The notes under the pieces were generated by a model. The model worked only from the letters and a program-made list of their open reading frames with translations, made no database searches and was not told the DNA's origin. The position numbers were made by a program, and so were the translations under genes. 64,000 nt of DNA from Eubacteriales bacterium (GTDB lineage: Bacteria; Bacillota; Clostridia; Oscillospirales; Acutalibacteraceae), in contig JAUNJO010000002.1 in the NCBI GenBank assembly GCA_030533225.1, positions 1 through 64,000 of the forward strand, given 5' to 3'. This document shows, in pieces, positions 63,348 through 64,000 of this stretch. Within the stretch, counting starts at the first letter, position 1. Each line of letters begins with the position of its first letter.

Positions 63348-64000
63348 ATGGTAGAGGTTAAAAACCTTACTAAAGCTTACGGCGATGTAAAAGCCCTAAA
63401 GGGAATAAGCTTCTCTGCCCATGAGGGCGAGATCCTCGGTTTCCTGGGCCCCAACGGTGCCGGCAAAACCACCACAATGAACATCATTACAGGGTATCTT
63501 TCCGCCACATCGGGCACAGTCACTATTGACGGCTTCGACATCCTCGACAATCCCAAAGAGGCCCGTTCCCGAATCGGCTATCTCCCCGAGCTTCCTCCCC
63601 TGTACCTTGACATGACGGTGGAGAAGTACCTGCGTTTTATCTACGAGCTTAAGAAGGTGAAGCTTTCCCGTGACGAGCACCTTCGGGAGATTATGGAGCT
63701 TGTGAAGATTTTTGACATCAAGGACAGAATTATCCGAAATCTGTCAAAAGGTTACCGCCAGCGTGTGGGCTTTGCAGGAGCTTTGGTGGGAAATCCTCCG
63801 GTGCTTATCCTCGATGAGCCTACGGTCGGTCTTGACCCCCGACAGATTATCGAAATGAGAAGTCTCATTCGCTCATTGGGTAAAAAGCACACGGTGATTT
63901 TCTCCTCTCATGTGCTTTCCGAGGTTTCTGCGATTTGTGACAGGGTTGTGGTTATCTCCAACGGAGAAATCACCGCCGATTCAAATGTAACCGAACTTTC
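63348..64000 (+). CDS. ABC transporter ATP-binding protein (3' end outside window)
   Basis: 217 codons to the window edge, no stop reached. Walker A 'LGPNGAGKTTTMNIITGY', signature 'LSKGYRQRVGFAGAL' (LSKGY in place of LSGGQ, seen in ABC-2/gliding-type exporters), Walker B 'VLILDEPTVGLDP' and the H-loop 'FSSHVLSEV'. A membrane partner probably follows outside the window. Domain order and 'IGYLPELPPLYLDMTV' resemble GldA-like exporters of the ABC-2 class. AAAGGAG 8 nt before ATG 63348. Substrate unknown. Confidence 0.94.
   Translation, partial: MVEVKNLTKAYGDVKALKGISFSAHEGEILGFLGPNGAGKTTTMNIITGYLSATSGTVTIDGFDILDNPKEARSRIGYLPELPPLYLDMTVEKYLRFIYELKKVKLSRDEHLREIMELVKIFDIKDRIIRNLSKGYRQRVGFAGALVGNPPVLILDEPTVGLDPRQIIEMRSLIRSLGKKHTVIFSSHVLSEVSAICDRVVVISNGEITADSNVTEL

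Overview
The window looks like chromosome of a low-to-mid GC, spore-forming, anaerobic Clostridia member of the Oscillospirales/Ruminococcaceae type. The evidence is: two secreted proteins with C-terminal type I dockerins (one a GH13 alpha-amylase, as in starch-degrading 'amylosome' ruminococci), SpoVAD and SpoVAE sporulation proteins, an Rnf complex in the clostridial order CDGEAB, HrcA/CIRCE heat-shock control, Firmicutes-style AGGAGG ribosome binding sites and near-consensus sigma-A promoters with 17-bp spacers. I cannot name the species.

Layout. 1-175: 3' end of a 23S rRNA gene and its terminator, with no 5S gene between them. 0.3-5.8 kb: secreted proteins (dockerin-bearing leucine-rich-repeat protein, dockerin-bearing amylase, two lipoproteins). 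6.0-8.1 kb: rplM-rpsI and a ROK glucokinase. 8.3-11.8 kb (minus): serpin lipoprotein, wall-anchored surface protein, ECF sigma factor and a coupled membrane anti-sigma-like protein. 12-17.6 kb (plus): VanW protein, SpoVAD, PAP2 phosphatase, small membrane proteins, rRNA methyltransferase. 17.6-20.9 kb: a large P-type-ATPase-like membrane protein that has lost the catalytic motifs, followed by rpe. 21-26 kb: MBOAT O-acyltransferase with two DHHW/SGNH-like partners and a Nudix hydrolase. 26-30.3 kb: aminotransferase, trpS, membrane sulfatase-like enzyme. 30.5-30.7 kb: tRNA-Met, tRNA-Glu, tRNA-Leu. 30.9-38 kb: DegV, a repeat-rich gap, HAD phosphatase, nth, valS, 2-hydroxyacid dehydrogenase. 38-42 kb: malQ-glgP. 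42-50 kb: pncC-type cinA, rsmE, mtnN, DUF2975/XRE pair, two PH-domain proteins, mrp, a Cys-tailed membrane protein, prmA. 49-54 kb: hrcA-grpE-dnaK-dnaJ(-prmA). 54.6-58 kb: rpsT, small membrane proteins, DUF1846 protein, spoVAE. 58-63 kb: rnfCDGEAB. 63.3 kb to the end: ABC transporter ATPase, cut by the window edge.

How it fits together. Extracellular alpha-amylase, MalQ, GlgP and ROK glucokinase form a starch/malto-oligosaccharide route; Rnf is the membrane energy-conserving ferredoxin:NAD+ oxidoreductase. The surface genes (serpin, LRR protein, anchored protein, acyltransferase cluster) suggest a cell interacting with a host or dense community.

The most unusual item is the pseudo-P-type ATPase at 17595-20162. 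Other items worth a look are the ribosome-binding-site-sequestering inverted repeat at 10432-10488, the serpin/surface protein/ECF operon, the MITE-like element at 32215-32534, the split spoVA genes, and the Cys-rich tails on RnfE and on the membrane protein next to Mrp. I saw no CRISPR array, prophage, transposase or convincing riboswitch.
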